Assembly: GCF_022180365.1 (NCBI RefSeq) | Contig: NZ_BQKV01000013.1 | Location: forward strand, 1-52,757 | Direction: 5' to 3' | Origin: Faecalibacterium gallinarum | GTDB taxonomy: Bacteria > Bacillota > Clostridia > Oscillospirales > Ruminococcaceae | Length of the DNA: 52,757 nt | In this document: positions 25,006 through 34,091 of the stretch, in pieces | How positions within the stretch are numbered: the first letter of the stretch is position 1 | Layout of the letters: each line of letters starts with the position of its first letter | Translations under genes and position numbers: made by a program | The notes under the pieces: model-generated | Told to the model about the DNA's origin: nothing | What the model saw: only the letters and a program-made list of their open reading frames with translations | The model's database searches: none

Positions 25006-26964
25006 TTATTCTGCGGGGATGGTGACCCCGTCGTCATCGTAGCGGTCATAGCTGGCCCCGGGCCAGCCGATCATCCGGATGGTGGCGGGGTCGATTTCGG
25101 CCACCGTCTGGGCGGCGTCCGCCACCGGGATGCAGGCGCCCTTGCGGATGAAGAGGGGCACCTCATTCAGGGCCACCTTCACAAAGTGGGTGCCGGCGGG
25201 CAGCACTTCCTGTGTGATGCGGCCCTCGGGGCCGAACTTGACAAACAGCATCTCCTCGGGCAGGTAGACCATCCGTCCGATGGCGTTCTGGGTGTAAACC
25301 GGGGCGATCATCACCTGGTCGCCCAGCATCAGCTGGTCCTCGGTCTGGGCGGCGATTTCGTCCTCGGGGTAGACAAAGGCCAGGGGCCTGAACATCATAT
25401 CGCCGTTCAGGGCCGCCTTCATGTATTCGCTGTATAGGTAGGGGATCAGCCGGTAGCGGGTCTCGATGACGCTGCGGAAATCCTCGGGGCCTTCAAACTG
25501 GTAGAACTCCTGCCGGCGGGTGTCGCTGCCCGAGTGGTTCCGCATCAGCGGGGTAAACACCCCCAGGGCCAGCCACCGCAGCAGCAGATCCCGGCTGGTG
25601 TCGGCGTTGAAGCCGCCCAGGTCGGCCCCCACATACAGGAAACCGCACATATTGAGGGAGGGCAGCATCTTGAGGTTCAGCAGCAGGTGGCTCCACCAGG
25701 AGTGGTTGTCGCCGGTCCAGACGCCGCCGTACCGGTGCATCCCGATGCAGGAGGACCGGGAGAACAGCAGGAACCGCTTGCCCGGGGCAATGCGGGCCAG
25801 CCCCTCCGAGGCGGCCCGGGTCATGTTGTAGCCGTAGAGGTTGTGGACCTGGTCGTGGCGGACCATTTTGCCGTCCACCTTGTGATAAAAGTGGGCGTAG
25901 TCTTCCGGCGCATTGGACAGATTGAGCCAGCCGATGGCCTGGCCAAACTGATCGATGGTGCCGTCTTCATGGGGAACCGGCGGATGATCCAGCCGCTCGG
26001 CCAACCCCTCCCGGGAGTAGAAGATGGCGGGCTCGTTCATGTCGTTCCAGAAGCCCTCGATGCCGCAGTCGGTCAGGGCCTTGTACTGGCTGCCGAACCA
26101 GGCCCGGGCCTCGGGGTTGAGCACGTCGGGGAAGTGGCTCCACCCCGGCCAGACGGTTCCCTCAAAATCGGTTCCGTCGGCCCGCTTGCAGAAGTAGCCC
26201 TTTTCCTTGCCCTCGTCGCAGACCGAATAGCCTGCTTCCTCCTTGACGCCGGCGTCGATGATGGGCACCAGCCGGACGCCCTGCTCTTTCATCTTGGATA
26301 CAAAGCCGGGGAAATCGGGGAACTCCTCGGGGTTGACGGTGAAGTCCTTGTAGTGGTCCATGTAGTCGATGTCCATGTACACCATGTCCAGGGGGATGCG
26401 GGCCTGGCGGTGTTTGGCCACCACCTCTTCAAAGTCGGCCCGGGTCTTGTAGCCGTAGCGGCTCTGGCCAAAGCCGAAGGCAAACTTGGGCGGGATGTAG
26501 CTGCGGCCGATGACGGCCCGGAACTGCTTGACCACATCATAGGCGCTGTCACCGGTGATGACGTAAAGGGCCAGGTCGGCCAGGTCACAGGTGACTTCCA
26601 GCCAATCCCTGCGGGTGAAGCCGATGTCAAACCGGATCCGGGCGGGGTAGTCGAAGAACAGACCCAGATTCTGCCGGCCCGAGATCACGATGAAGTTGTG
26701 GGCGGCGTACATCCGCTGTTTGCTTTCGGTGTGGAGGCCGTCGTCCACATTGTCGCTGACGTAGACAAAGCTCCGCTTATTGATGCCGCGGTTGGCTTCG
26801 CCCAGGCCGTAGACCCGGTCGCACTCCGCCAGGGGGCAGGCAAAGCAGAAGCCGGTCTCGCTGGTTTTGACCGTTCCCACAGGGGGTTCGCCCTGGCTTG
26901 CAGGGATTGGTGCGACCACCGATTCGGTGTCAAAGGGGATACCATAGAGATACTTTTGAATCAT
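25006..26964 (-). CDS. alpha-glucosidase (GH31)
   Basis: 652 residues, no signal peptide, so cytoplasmic. The GH31 nucleophile is Asp308 in FWNDMNEP, and the acid/base is Asp419 in WTGDNHSWW. An N-terminal beta domain, the barrel (PLDMVYMDIDYMDHYKDF), and a C-terminal beta domain are in order. It hydrolyses alpha-linked glucosides from the non-reducing end. It precedes GH13_31 in the operon and follows the remnant of the permease gene, with 84 bases between. Confidence 0.92.
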   Translation of the reverse strand: MIQKYLYGIPFDTESVVAPIPASQGEPPVGTVKTSETGFCFACPLAECDRVYGLGEANRGINKRSFVYVSDNVDDGLHTESKQRMYAAHNFIVISGRQNLGLFFDYPARIRFDIGFTRRDWLEVTCDLADLALYVITGDSAYDVVKQFRAVIGRSYIPPKFAFGFGQSRYGYKTRADFEEVVAKHRQARIPLDMVYMDIDYMDHYKDFTVNPEEFPDFPGFVSKMKEQGVRLVPIIDAGVKEEAGYSVCDEGKEKGYFCKRADGTDFEGTVWPGWSHFPDVLNPEARAWFGSQYKALTDCGIEGFWNDMNEPAIFYSREGLAERLDHPPVPHEDGTIDQFGQAIGWLNLSNAPEDYAHFYHKVDGKMVRHDQVHNLYGYNMTRAASEGLARIAPGKRFLLFSRSSCIGMHRYGGVWTGDNHSWWSHLLLNLKMLPSLNMCGFLYVGADLGGFNADTSRDLLLRWLALGVFTPLMRNHSGSDTRRQEFYQFEGPEDFRSVIETRYRLIPYLYSEYMKAALNGDMMFRPLAFVYPEDEIAAQTEDQLMLGDQVMIAPVYTQNAIGRMVYLPEEMLFVKFGPEGRITQEVLPAGTHFVKVALNEVPLFIRKGACIPVADAAQTVAEIDPATIRMIGWPGASYDRYDDDGVTIPAE

Positions 26965-27048
26965 ACCGTTCTCCCAAATAAAAGTGACTGAGTGGTTGTT
27001 TTGTCAGACAGAGCGCCCCGTCTCCAGAGCGCTCTGAAAGAATATAAA

Positions 27049-27459
27049 TTAGCCCTTGACCGAGCCCACCACAATGCCGGAAACGAAGTACCGCTGCAGC
27101 AGGGGATAGATCAGCAGCAGCGGGATAACTGCAACAACGATCTTGGCTGCATTGAGGTTGGTGTTTCCCAGGGCGGCGGAATCCACCACGGCAGACAGAT
27201 TGCCCTGCTTGATCAGATCTTCCACGTTGATCTGCAGGCTCTGGATATAGGTCATCAGGGGGTAATAGGTGGCTTTGGACATGTAGATCAGGCCGCTGTA
27301 GAAGTCGTTCCAGCTGCCCACAATGCTGAACAGGGATACGGTGGCCAGAACCGGCTTGGAAATGGGGATGAAGATCTTGGTTAGAACCTGGAGCGGGTTG
27401 GCGCCGTCAATGAAGGCGGCTTCCTCAAGCTCTTTGGGAACGGCAGCAAAGAAGTTCAT
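27049..27459 (-). pseudogene. 3' fragment of a MalG-type permease gene
   Basis: Encodes the C-terminal ~135 residues of a sugar permease: [20 protein letters not shown] (EAA loop), then [20 protein letters not shown], and the last helix ending VVGSVKG. The first four or so helices are missing. Immediately upstream, near 27459, the sequence switches to a binding-protein gene in another frame. The partner MalF gene and the 3' part of the binding-protein gene are absent, so one deletion removed roughly two genes' worth. A chance ATG (27477) could start a short product with no transport function. Confidence 0.87.
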
Positions 27460-27835
27460 CCTGGACAAAGGTGTCATAGCTGTTGACGGTCAGGATGTCG
27501 GGCAGTTCGCCCGAGGCGATGCAGGTGGCCAGCTGGTTGGTGTAAGCGTCGCCGGATGCTTCAAAGCTGTCCACCAGATCCACGTTGAGCTTGGATTCAA
27601 TGTAACGGGTGTAGGCGTTGTCTTCAAAAGTCTGCCCTTCAGGGAACAGGGCAGCGGCGGAAGGTTCTGCAAAACGGCCCAGGGTGATGGTCAGGGTGTC
27701 CACATAGGCTCCGTTTTCGTCCTTGGCCACAGAAACAGCGGCGGATTCATTGCCGCCTCCGCAGGCGGTCAGTGCGGTGAGTGCGCAGGCAGCGGTGGCA
27801 GCCTACAAAAACGATCTGCGCGAAATCTTTCTCAT
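27460..27835 (-). pseudogene. 5' fragment of a sugar-binding lipoprotein gene with a nonsense codon
   Basis: ATG 27835 has GGAGG eight bases upstream and begins MRKISRRSFL, then TAG (27805-27803), then AATAACALTALTACGGG, a lipobox. The stop thus falls inside the signal peptide, where relatives have a codon such as AAG (Lys). The frame continues as a family-1 binding protein ([38 protein letters not shown]) to about 27460, where it runs into the permease fragment. It has both a nonsense mutation and a truncating deletion, so it is certainly dead. Confidence 0.88.
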
Positions 27836-27978
27836 GATAAAACCCTCCACGATGTTCAGCCAGATTTTCAGGAATTTGTTTTTTGTCTGCCCCATCCGGG
27901 ACCCAAAAAACAAATCCCCTTCCAGTTTGTATATGTCTCGTTCTGACAGGCTGCGCAGCGTGTCTTTTTGACGAGCTC

Positions 27979-28035
27979 ATTATACGAAACCGAAGAGGAT
28001 TTGAAAAGGGTTTTGCGCGACGTTTCCTACGAAAC
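27979..28035 (-). promoter_or_regulatory. promoter/operator region of the alpha-glucoside operon
   Basis: On the minus strand TATAAT (27984-27979) lies 17 bases after TTTTCA (28007-28002). Just upstream, GTTTC-CTAC-GAAAC (28022-28035) is an inverted repeat, and TACGAAAC recurs at 27983-27990. The LacI-family protein encoded upstream is the likely binder. The promoter may now drive GH31-GH13-YesL through the dead transporter genes. Confidence 0.5.
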
Positions 28036-28053
28036 TGATAAATACCACAAGAA

Positions 28054-29118
28054 TTATTTGTGGGTTTTGTGCAGATCTTTTGACTGGGGCGCGGCGCTGG
28101 GGGTTGATTCGCGCACCGAGTCGCGGCGGATCAGCGCGACCGGCTGAACGTAGTTTTTACACGCAACCGGCTCCTGCCGGATCAGACGCACCAGCAGTTC
28201 CACAGCTGCCTCCGCTTTGGCCGGGACATTCTGACGCACCGTCGTCAGAGGGGGACGCAGGAGCTCTGCATAGATGCAGTCGTCAAACCCGGTGACGGAT
28301 ACCTGCTCCGGCACCTGTATGCCGTGGTCCTGCAGATAATTCATCACTTCCGCCGCATCATAGTCAGAGGCCAGGGCCACAGCCCCGGCCTGGACAAAGC
28401 GATCCAAATAGTGGCCGTACATGACACGGCGCAGAGAAATATCCTCGGGGAGAAGAATATGGCGCTCTTCTCCGCAGTCAATCCCGGCAGAGCGCATCTG
28501 ATGCTGAAATCCTTTCCAGCGGTAATGGTCTCCGCCGACATCACACTCGGCGGCAAAGATGGCCTGGGTGTACCCGTTGTCCAGCAGATACTTTGCAATC
28601 ATGGCACCGCCGCCGAAATCATCGATCCCCACGTTGACGTAGTGATACTCTGCCTCGGGATAGGTGTCAATCAAGACCATATATTTGTTGAGCTGCCTGC
28701 GCAGCTCCTTGTATTTCTTTTCGTCAAGTCCCAGGACGACAAGACCATCCACATTCCATCGGGAGGCAATCTCTGCCACCTGGTCCGTATTTTTGTCCTG
28801 GCCATCGATCAGCATGACGTAATATCCGTTTCGATGGGCTGTCTCTTCTACACCAGACAGAAGTTCTGCCACAAATGTATCGCGCAGAGCAGGAATTCCG
28901 TGGACACAGCTGTAGCCCAGCACCAGTCCAATGATGCAGGATCCTTTGCGGGTTAGGCCACGGGAAGATGTATCCGGGACATAGCCCTCCTGGTTCAGAA
29001 TTTCCGAAATTTTCCGGATCATCTCCTTGGAAACTTTTTTGGTGTTGCCGTGCAGCACATTGGACACTGTTGTCCGGCTTACACCGACTTGATCTGCAAT
29101 ATCCTGCAAACGCTTCAT
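28054..29118 (-). CDS. LacI-family regulator of the alpha-glucoside operon
   Basis: 354 residues. The N-terminal HTH is LQDIADQVGVSRTTVSNVLHGN, then the hinge helix, and a periplasmic-binding-like sugar domain (IIGLVLGYSCVHGIPALRDT, VDGLVVLGLDEKKY, QVSVTGFDDCIYAELLRPPL). It is immediately upstream of and in the same direction as the broken binding-protein gene and the two glucosidases, so it probably represses them until an alpha-glucoside is present. Its own promoter carries an inverted repeat, suggesting autoregulation. Confidence 0.93.
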   Translation of the reverse strand: MKRLQDIADQVGVSRTTVSNVLHGNTKKVSKEMIRKISEILNQEGYVPDTSSRGLTRKGSCIIGLVLGYSCVHGIPALRDTFVAELLSGVEETAHRNGYYVMLIDGQDKNTDQVAEIASRWNVDGLVVLGLDEKKYKELRRQLNKYMVLIDTYPEAEYHYVNVGIDDFGGGAMIAKYLLDNGYTQAIFAAECDVGGDHYRWKGFQHQMRSAGIDCGEERHILLPEDISLRRVMYGHYLDRFVQAGAVALASDYDAAEVMNYLQDHGIQVPEQVSVTGFDDCIYAELLRPPLTTVRQNVPAKAEAAVELLVRLIRQEPVACKNYVQPVALIRRDSVRESTPSAAPQSKDLHKTHK

Positions 29119-29146
29119 AGCTGTTCACACACTCCCTGTTTGATCA

Positions 29147-29202
29147 GTTGAAACGCAAATGGTTTTCAACGTAATCATAGCATATTCATACAGTAATTGC
29201 AA
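29147..29202 (-). promoter_or_regulatory. promoter and inverted repeat of the LacI-type gene
   Basis: On the minus strand TTGCAA (29202-29197), 17 bases, TATGAT (29179-29174). Downstream GTTGAAA and TTTCAAC (29147-29170) form an inverted repeat with a 10-base spacer at the transcription start. Confidence 0.65.
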
Positions 29203-29430
29203 TCCGAATGATCCTTTGATCTTCAATGAATTCTGGACTCAAATAAAGACTTTTTTGATATTAATACCCAGTAGTGCTTAATCATCTGTTTGCAGGATGA
29301 TGAAAGCAAGAAAAATGCCTGCCTTTTCATAAGCCCGGCAGAATGAATGCAGCATAATGAAAATCGTTTTGATAGAAAATTGTGTGGAACATTCTGCCAA
29401 TTTCATCATTTATAAAGGAGATGGAGATTT

Positions 29431-29862
29431 ATGAGCGAAAAGCTGGACCGCATGAAAGACCAAAAGGAAAAGGCCGAACAGAAACTACGCTACTACCAGC
29501 ACCAGGAAAAAATGCTGGAGCACCGGATACCAGAGTTGACTCGCAAAGCCCGAACCCATCGTCTCTGCACCCGCGGGGGAATGCTGGAAAGTTTTCTGAT
29601 CTGCCCGGGAGAGCTGACCAATGACCAGGTGATGGAGCTGCTGAAACTTTCATTTCGTCAGCAGGAGGTCGTACTGGCCCTGGCCAACAATATGGGAATA
29701 TCACTTTCGGTCAATACCGAAGGTGACGCTCTCGCTTCTTTTTTGTTATTAGGCTTGGATAAGCAGGGGATTAGCCCAGCAGGTGCTGTGGGAATGTGCA
29801 TAACTTGTATGTTGATTTTCCGAGAGCCAGGATGTATAATGATTTTAGTTAGTATTAACTAA
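29431..29862 (+). CDS. truncated DUF3847-like mobile-element protein
   Basis: 143 codons, start supported by AAAGGAGATGGAG. Residues 1-~92 match the DUF3847 pattern: a charged coiled coil (KAEQKLRYYQHQEKMLEHRI), KARTHRLCTRGGMLESFL, then a second helix. DUF3847 proteins are cargo of clostridial conjugative elements, function unknown. From about residue 93 the sequence turns hydrophobic and cysteine-rich and its last 15 codons overlap a strong promoter and operator (29812-29863), so the C-terminus is probably not native. I read this as an element remnant fused to unrelated DNA. Confidence 0.6.
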   Translation: MSEKLDRMKDQKEKAEQKLRYYQHQEKMLEHRIPELTRKARTHRLCTRGGMLESFLICPGELTNDQVMELLKLSFRQQEVVLALANNMGISLSVNTEGDALASFLLLGLDKQGISPAGAVGMCITCMLIFREPGCIMILVSIN

Positions 29863-29863
29863 C
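29812..29863 (+). promoter_or_regulatory. promoter with GTTAG-N6-CTAAC operator (membrane-protein gene)
   Basis: TTGATT (29812-29817), 17 bases, TATAAT (29835-29840). GTTAG-TATTAA-CTAAC occupies 29848-29863, over the expected transcription start. The next gene in this direction is the membrane protein at 30140, leaving a ~280-base leader in which I see no other feature. Confidence 0.75.
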
Positions 29864-30139
29864 CTTGATTTCGGCTTCTGAAAGCAGATATGGAATATTA
29901 GAGTTTTTTCATCAATAGCTGCAAGCCGGAAGGATTGATGGACAGGTGGATAATTGATGGAATGTGTAGCTCCAATCAAACCTGGCTGACAGCTTTTCTC
30001 TCTGAAACTGATTTTCCTAAAGTTATCATCGACTCAAATACGAAAAAGCGCTGTCTTTGTGCGCTGGCGATTCGAGAGAATATGGGGTGTTTGGGCAATA
30101 AATAACAGAGAAGTTTCTTATAAAGATAGGAGGATTTCC

Positions 30140-30655
30140 ATGAACTGGACGCGCAGCATTCTGGACGGGTTTGCTATGGCAGCTTACTTTAACCTGTTTG
30201 CTGGTTTGGTGGCACTATATCGCCCCCGGCTGATGTTCCCCTGTTATCCATCCGCCATCATCAAGGCGGCGAAAGAGCCGCCCATCAGATCGGAAAAACG
30301 TTTTTATTGGCTTTGGATCTGTTTTGGGGAGTTGCTGCCCCTTCTTCTTTATGGCGCTGTCAGCGCTGTGGAGGGCGGAACAACAGGATTTTGGCATCTG
30401 GCTCTGACCGGGTATATCCAATGGATAATGATTAATTTCTGTGATCTGTTCTTTCTGGATTTTTGGCTGATCCAAAAGAAAGCAAAAAAACAGTTTATCA
30501 TTCCCGGAACTGAGGGACACCCCAGTTATGCGTTCAAAGCTTGGATGAAAGGTTACGCTCTGCCGGAGCACCTGCTCCAGTGGACGTTTTTGATGTGCCC
30601 CATCCTTGCGGCGGCCCAGGCAGGACTGGGGGTACTTATTGATATGTTTTGGTGA
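30140..30655 (+). CDS. polytopic membrane protein of unknown function
   Basis: 171 residues from ATG 30140, with AGGAGG six bases upstream; an open frame extends further up but lacks a start signal. Four hydrophobic segments are visible (ILDGFAMAAYFNLFAGLVAL, WLWICFGELLPLLLYGAVSA, a tract around WIMINFCDLFFLDFWLI, and WTFLMCPILAAAQAGLGVLI), with a basic loop KKAKKQF. I do not recognise a family. Its upstream promoter carries the shared GTTAG-N6-CTAAC palindrome, so it is probably co-regulated with the redox and metal genes downstream. Confidence 0.75.
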   Translation: MNWTRSILDGFAMAAYFNLFAGLVALYRPRLMFPCYPSAIIKAAKEPPIRSEKRFYWLWICFGELLPLLLYGAVSAVEGGTTGFWHLALTGYIQWIMINFCDLFFLDFWLIQKKAKKQFIIPGTEGHPSYAFKAWMKGYALPEHLLQWTFLMCPILAAAQAGLGVLIDMFW

Positions 30656-30684
30656 GCTGTAAGAAAAGAAGATACATTGCATCA

Positions 30685-30724
30685 ATATGGGTGGCAAGTA
30701 CAAACTCGTACCTGCCGCCCATAT
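30685..30724 (+). terminator. terminator after the membrane-protein gene
   Basis: ATATGGG, GGCA and GTAC pair with GTAC, TGCC and CCCATAT, followed by TTATTTTG. Confidence 0.78.
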
Positions 30725-31349
30725 TTATTTTGCCAGTTGCATTCTGATCTCACGGCTTCCTCGGCGGATACCTCGACAGGCTCAAAGTCTTAAGTCAGGT
30801 GTATATTTTGGTCGATAGCTTGGCGGTGTGTCCATTCAAATTAAAGGTTAAAAGTCTCGCGTCACAGCCAAATGAGGGTACTAATAGTTTCCTGATCGTC
30901 TTGTTAGGACTGCAGATGTTGTCAATGGCCTCTTTCAGCGTTGACTTAATAGGATGTGTCTTTGTAAGTGCCATATCTGAATCAGCTTTTCCAGCAGAAC
31001 TCTTCCATATCGGCCTGATAAGCGGAGCATTGACCCGCTTGGCGATTTGGTTTCTGTTCTGGCAAATGGCAGACAGGAACTTATCCATCTCTTTGGTGTG
31101 AAAGTATACCTGAGTATACAAGCTTACGCTCTGGATGTTAAACGGATTGGTTGAGAAAGTAGAGGTTTACAATGCAGAGAAATGAACGGTATGTGGGAGT
31201 AGAGGCTTCGCATCCACTATAACCATGTGGGAGAAAGCACGCTTTCTAAAATATTACCCCTGCCAATTCCTGATGTGACCGTCAATACCCAGAAGAGAGT
31301 GTTCATTAGCTGCATCCCGGCTGAAATCGCTGGATAAAAATAATAAAAA
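30725..31349. other. gene-poor stretch, possible decayed DNA
   Basis: Two overlapping open frames of about 100 codons on opposite strands (30795-31121 minus, 30799-31101 plus) have no ribosome site of note, no recognisable motif and no neighbours in operon spacing. No RNA gene is seen. I regard the stretch as decayed or non-coding. Confidence 0.4.
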
Positions 31350-31390
31350 CGAGTGTTCTTACAGCTTTTCAAATGCTGTAGGAACACTCG
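31350..31390. repeat. inverted repeat
   Basis: CGAGTGTTC and TACAGC pair with GCTGTA and GAACACTCG with one mismatch. Directly beside the trxB remnant; it may be a terminator or the end of an inserted segment. Confidence 0.55.
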
Positions 31391-31513
31391 TCATGATATG
31401 GGGCGGGAGACTGCAAAGACATCCTTCCTGGTGAAAAGTTTTCCGTTACAGTTGGCACAGTAGACCACGCCCTGGCCCCGAAACTATTTTTCATCCGGAA
31501 GCCCGCCATATGT
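31391..31513 (-). pseudogene. remnant of a thioredoxin-reductase-like gene
   Basis: One minus-strand frame reads YGGLPDEK, TAG, FRGQGVVYCANCNGKLFT and RKDVFAV before a stop at 31393-31391. It lines up with EEQFRGRGVAYCATCDGEFF of the intact protein at 39999, including the CxxC. A stop replaces the codon before FRG, and nothing of the rest of the gene is seen. So it is a short relic of a second trxB/ahpF-type gene. A zinc-ribbon fragment of a recombinase is an alternative but fits less well. Confidence 0.65.
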
Positions 31514-31620
31514 AAGCTGAACCTCAACAACTAACAGAATGCCGAAATGTTTTAGAACTCCAGGGCTGAGTAGAAATGCGCAGTTTTTAAGTTGAATTAT
31601 CTAAGAAGAAAACGGCTGGA

Positions 31621-33744
31621 TTAGAGACTTTTGCTAATATTACCAGGAATTAAAAGAACTGGTTTTTTATTTTTCGGCAATGAACTCATACTCCGCAGAC
31701 TGACAGCCAAAGTGGAAAGATTATGAAGCATCGCGGATGTGGCGGGGGAGATTATGCCGGCCATACCCAAAGCGATCAGGGTGCCATTAAAACCAATAAC
31801 AAAACGGTAGTTGGAGTGAATGCGTGTCATGAGTTCCAAGGAAATTCGACGCAACTCCACCAATTCCCAGAGACTGTCGGCGGCGATGGTAATATCCGCG
31901 ATTTCCCGGGCTATGGCTGCACCATCGCTAATAGCGATGCCGGCATCTGCTTCCGATAGAGCAGGGGAATCGTTGATACCGTCTCCAACCATCAATACCG
32001 TATGGCCAGATTTCCGGAGATGTGCGATAAAATCGGCTTTGTCAGCAGGGAGCACCTCGGAGCGGAATTCATCCACTCCAACCTGAGCAGCAATCGTAGA
32101 AGCCGCGCGATGGCTGTCTCCTGTAAGCATGATAAGATTAGTAATGCCCAGTGTGCGGAGCGCAGCAAGAACGCTTTTGGCTTCTTCCCGCAAGGGATCA
32201 GAAATACAGATTACTGCAGCTAACTGCCCGCCGATCGACAGGTATAGATGGGAATACTCCGGAGGAAGATTTTCAAAACGTTCGGCCTCTCCAGCTGGAA
32301 TCACACAATGTTCATCTTCAAATATAAAATGGGCACTACCGATGAGGACACGTTCACCATTTACAGTACTGGCAATCCCATGTGCTACTAGATACTCCAC
32401 CTTGGAATGATATTCTTCATGAATCAAGCCGCGGATCTTTGCCTCTTCCACAACGGCATTGGCCATAGAATGGGGAAAATGCTCCTCCAGACAAGCGGCC
32501 AGGCGCAGCATCTCGGTCTCTGTTTTCCCGCCAAAGGGTATCACCTGAACGACTTTTGGACATGCGTGGGTCAAGGTGCCCGTCTTATCAAAAACGATTG
32601 TGTCCGCAGCAGCCACTGCTTCCAGAAATTTCCCGCCTTTTATGGTGATATGGGATTTTCCAGCTTCGCGCATGGCGGAAATTACCGCCAGCGGCATGGC
32701 TAATTTTAAAGCACAGGAAAAATCCACCATCAGCACGGATAGAGCCCGAGTAATATTCCGACTGAGAATAAAATTAAGAATACTGCCGGCAAATGTATAG
32801 GGAACGAGTTTGTCGGCAAGGTTGGCTGCTTTGCTTTCAACAGAGGATTTTAGTTGCTCCGACTGTTCAATCATGTGGACGATCTGGTCGTAACGGCTTT
32901 GTCCGGAGGATTGTTTTACTTCCAGAACGCACTCGCCTTCTTCCAGTACAGTTCCTGCATAGACCATGCTTCCAGGATGTTTTGGTACAGGGATTGATTC
33001 GCCGGTGAGGGAGGACTGGTTGACCGTGCATTCACCTTCCAGTATCGATCCATCTGCTGGAATGATTCCCCCTGCACGAACAATCACAGCATCTCCCGGC
33101 TGAACTTGAGAGATCGGAACCAGAATTTCACCCTGTGGAGTTCGTACCCACACTCGATCAACATTCAGAGACATACACCGTGCAAGGTCTTCCACCGATT
33201 TTTTTCGGGTCCACTCCTCCAGCAGCTCGCCTATTTCCAGAAGAAACATGACCATTCCTGCTGTCCCGAAGTCCCTGCGGCACACGGAAATGGAGATGGA
33301 AAAAGCATCCAGAAGATCGACCTTTATTGTTCGATGGAGGATGCAGAGTAGTCCGCGCTTTACAAAAGGGATCATATGCCACAAGACCCGGACAATTCGT
33401 ACAGGCGGCGGGAGAAACAAGGCGGATGCGGCTTTGCACAAGACTTTGCTCACCAGCTTTTCTTCAAACTCCCGATTTAATGCCCGGGTACTGTGTGCAG
33501 AAAGTGTGGGTGACAACTTGGCGTCCGACCAGGAAAAACGGCGGAGTTCGTCCAGGACGGTTTGCCGGGAGCCACTGTAATAAAGAATTACACAGCAGGT
33601 ACGTTCATGGACAGAGACTTGCCGAGTCCATGGCTTTGCCTGAAGCCAGGCCTCCAGAAGATCCGCCTGTGCGAGGGTCATCCGTTTTTGCCTCAGTTTT
33701 AGCCGGATACGGCCACGGCTTTCATGCAATATGGTTGCGTTCAT
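31621..33744 (-). CDS. heavy-metal P-type ATPase (P1B)
   Basis: 707 residues. The N-terminal ~65 residues look like an HMA fold that has lost CxxC (RGRIRLKLRQKRMTLAQADL). Actuator TGES at 247-250, membrane metal motif SCALKLAMP at 343-351 instead of CPC, phosphorylation site DKTGTLT at 386-392, hinge GDGINDSPAL. This SCALK-type P1B pump is common in gut Clostridia with DUF6110 partners; the metal is unknown, and it probably exports a transition metal. Last gene of the AraC-DUF6219-DUF6110-ATPase run. Confidence 0.92.
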   Translation of the reverse strand: MNATILHESRGRIRLKLRQKRMTLAQADLLEAWLQAKPWTRQVSVHERTCCVILYYSGSRQTVLDELRRFSWSDAKLSPTLSAHSTRALNREFEEKLVSKVLCKAASALFLPPPVRIVRVLWHMIPFVKRGLLCILHRTIKVDLLDAFSISISVCRRDFGTAGMVMFLLEIGELLEEWTRKKSVEDLARCMSLNVDRVWVRTPQGEILVPISQVQPGDAVIVRAGGIIPADGSILEGECTVNQSSLTGESIPVPKHPGSMVYAGTVLEEGECVLEVKQSSGQSRYDQIVHMIEQSEQLKSSVESKAANLADKLVPYTFAGSILNFILSRNITRALSVLMVDFSCALKLAMPLAVISAMREAGKSHITIKGGKFLEAVAAADTIVFDKTGTLTHACPKVVQVIPFGGKTETEMLRLAACLEEHFPHSMANAVVEEAKIRGLIHEEYHSKVEYLVAHGIASTVNGERVLIGSAHFIFEDEHCVIPAGEAERFENLPPEYSHLYLSIGGQLAAVICISDPLREEAKSVLAALRTLGITNLIMLTGDSHRAASTIAAQVGVDEFRSEVLPADKADFIAHLRKSGHTVLMVGDGINDSPALSEADAGIAISDGAAIAREIADITIAADSLWELVELRRISLELMTRIHSNYRFVIGFNGTLIALGMAGIISPATSAMLHNLSTLAVSLRSMSSLPKNKKPVLLIPGNISKSL

Positions 33745-33800
33745 TCGGTTCTCCTTTACAAAAAAGGGGAGCCGCCCATGCAGCTCCCTCTCAGGATATA

Positions 33801-34073
33801 TCAGGTTTCGTCGCTTTCAAGGCTGGCGGCAGTAGTCTCTTCTGCTTCCAAGGCTGCTCTGGCCTCGTTCATATCTTTGGCCGAGGCCAGAATATCTGCG
33901 GCATTTTCCTGAACGGTAGTAACGGTTTCCATCACGGAATCCTTCATTCGGAGCCCGGCAGCTGTCACATGTACATACGCCTTTTTGGCGTCCTTGCTGG
34001 ACAACAGCTTCACGCCAAAAGATCCGAAAAGGGCCCCGCCTACAAAACAAGCCAACTTTGTGTAAATGTTCAT
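33801..34073 (-). CDS. DUF6110-family membrane-anchored protein
   Basis: 90 residues: an N-terminal helix (LACFVGGALFGSFGVKLL), SSKDAKKAYVHVTAAGLRMK, then a helical acidic tail (ENAADILASAKDMNEARAAL). This layout is that of DUF6110, which regularly precedes SCALK-type P-type ATPases; function unknown, possibly a metal-delivery or stabilising partner. It lies 56 bases before the ATPase and 18 after a 26-residue peptide. Confidence 0.8.
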   Translation of the reverse strand: MNIYTKLACFVGGALFGSFGVKLLSSKDAKKAYVHVTAAGLRMKDSVMETVTTVQENAADILASAKDMNEARAALEAEETTAASLESDET

Positions 34074-34091
34074 TGCAATATATGTCCTCCT

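Noticed and set aside
30795-31121. Open frames of about 100 codons on both strands
   Set aside because: No ribosome site, motif or operon context; neither could be preferred, so no gene is called.
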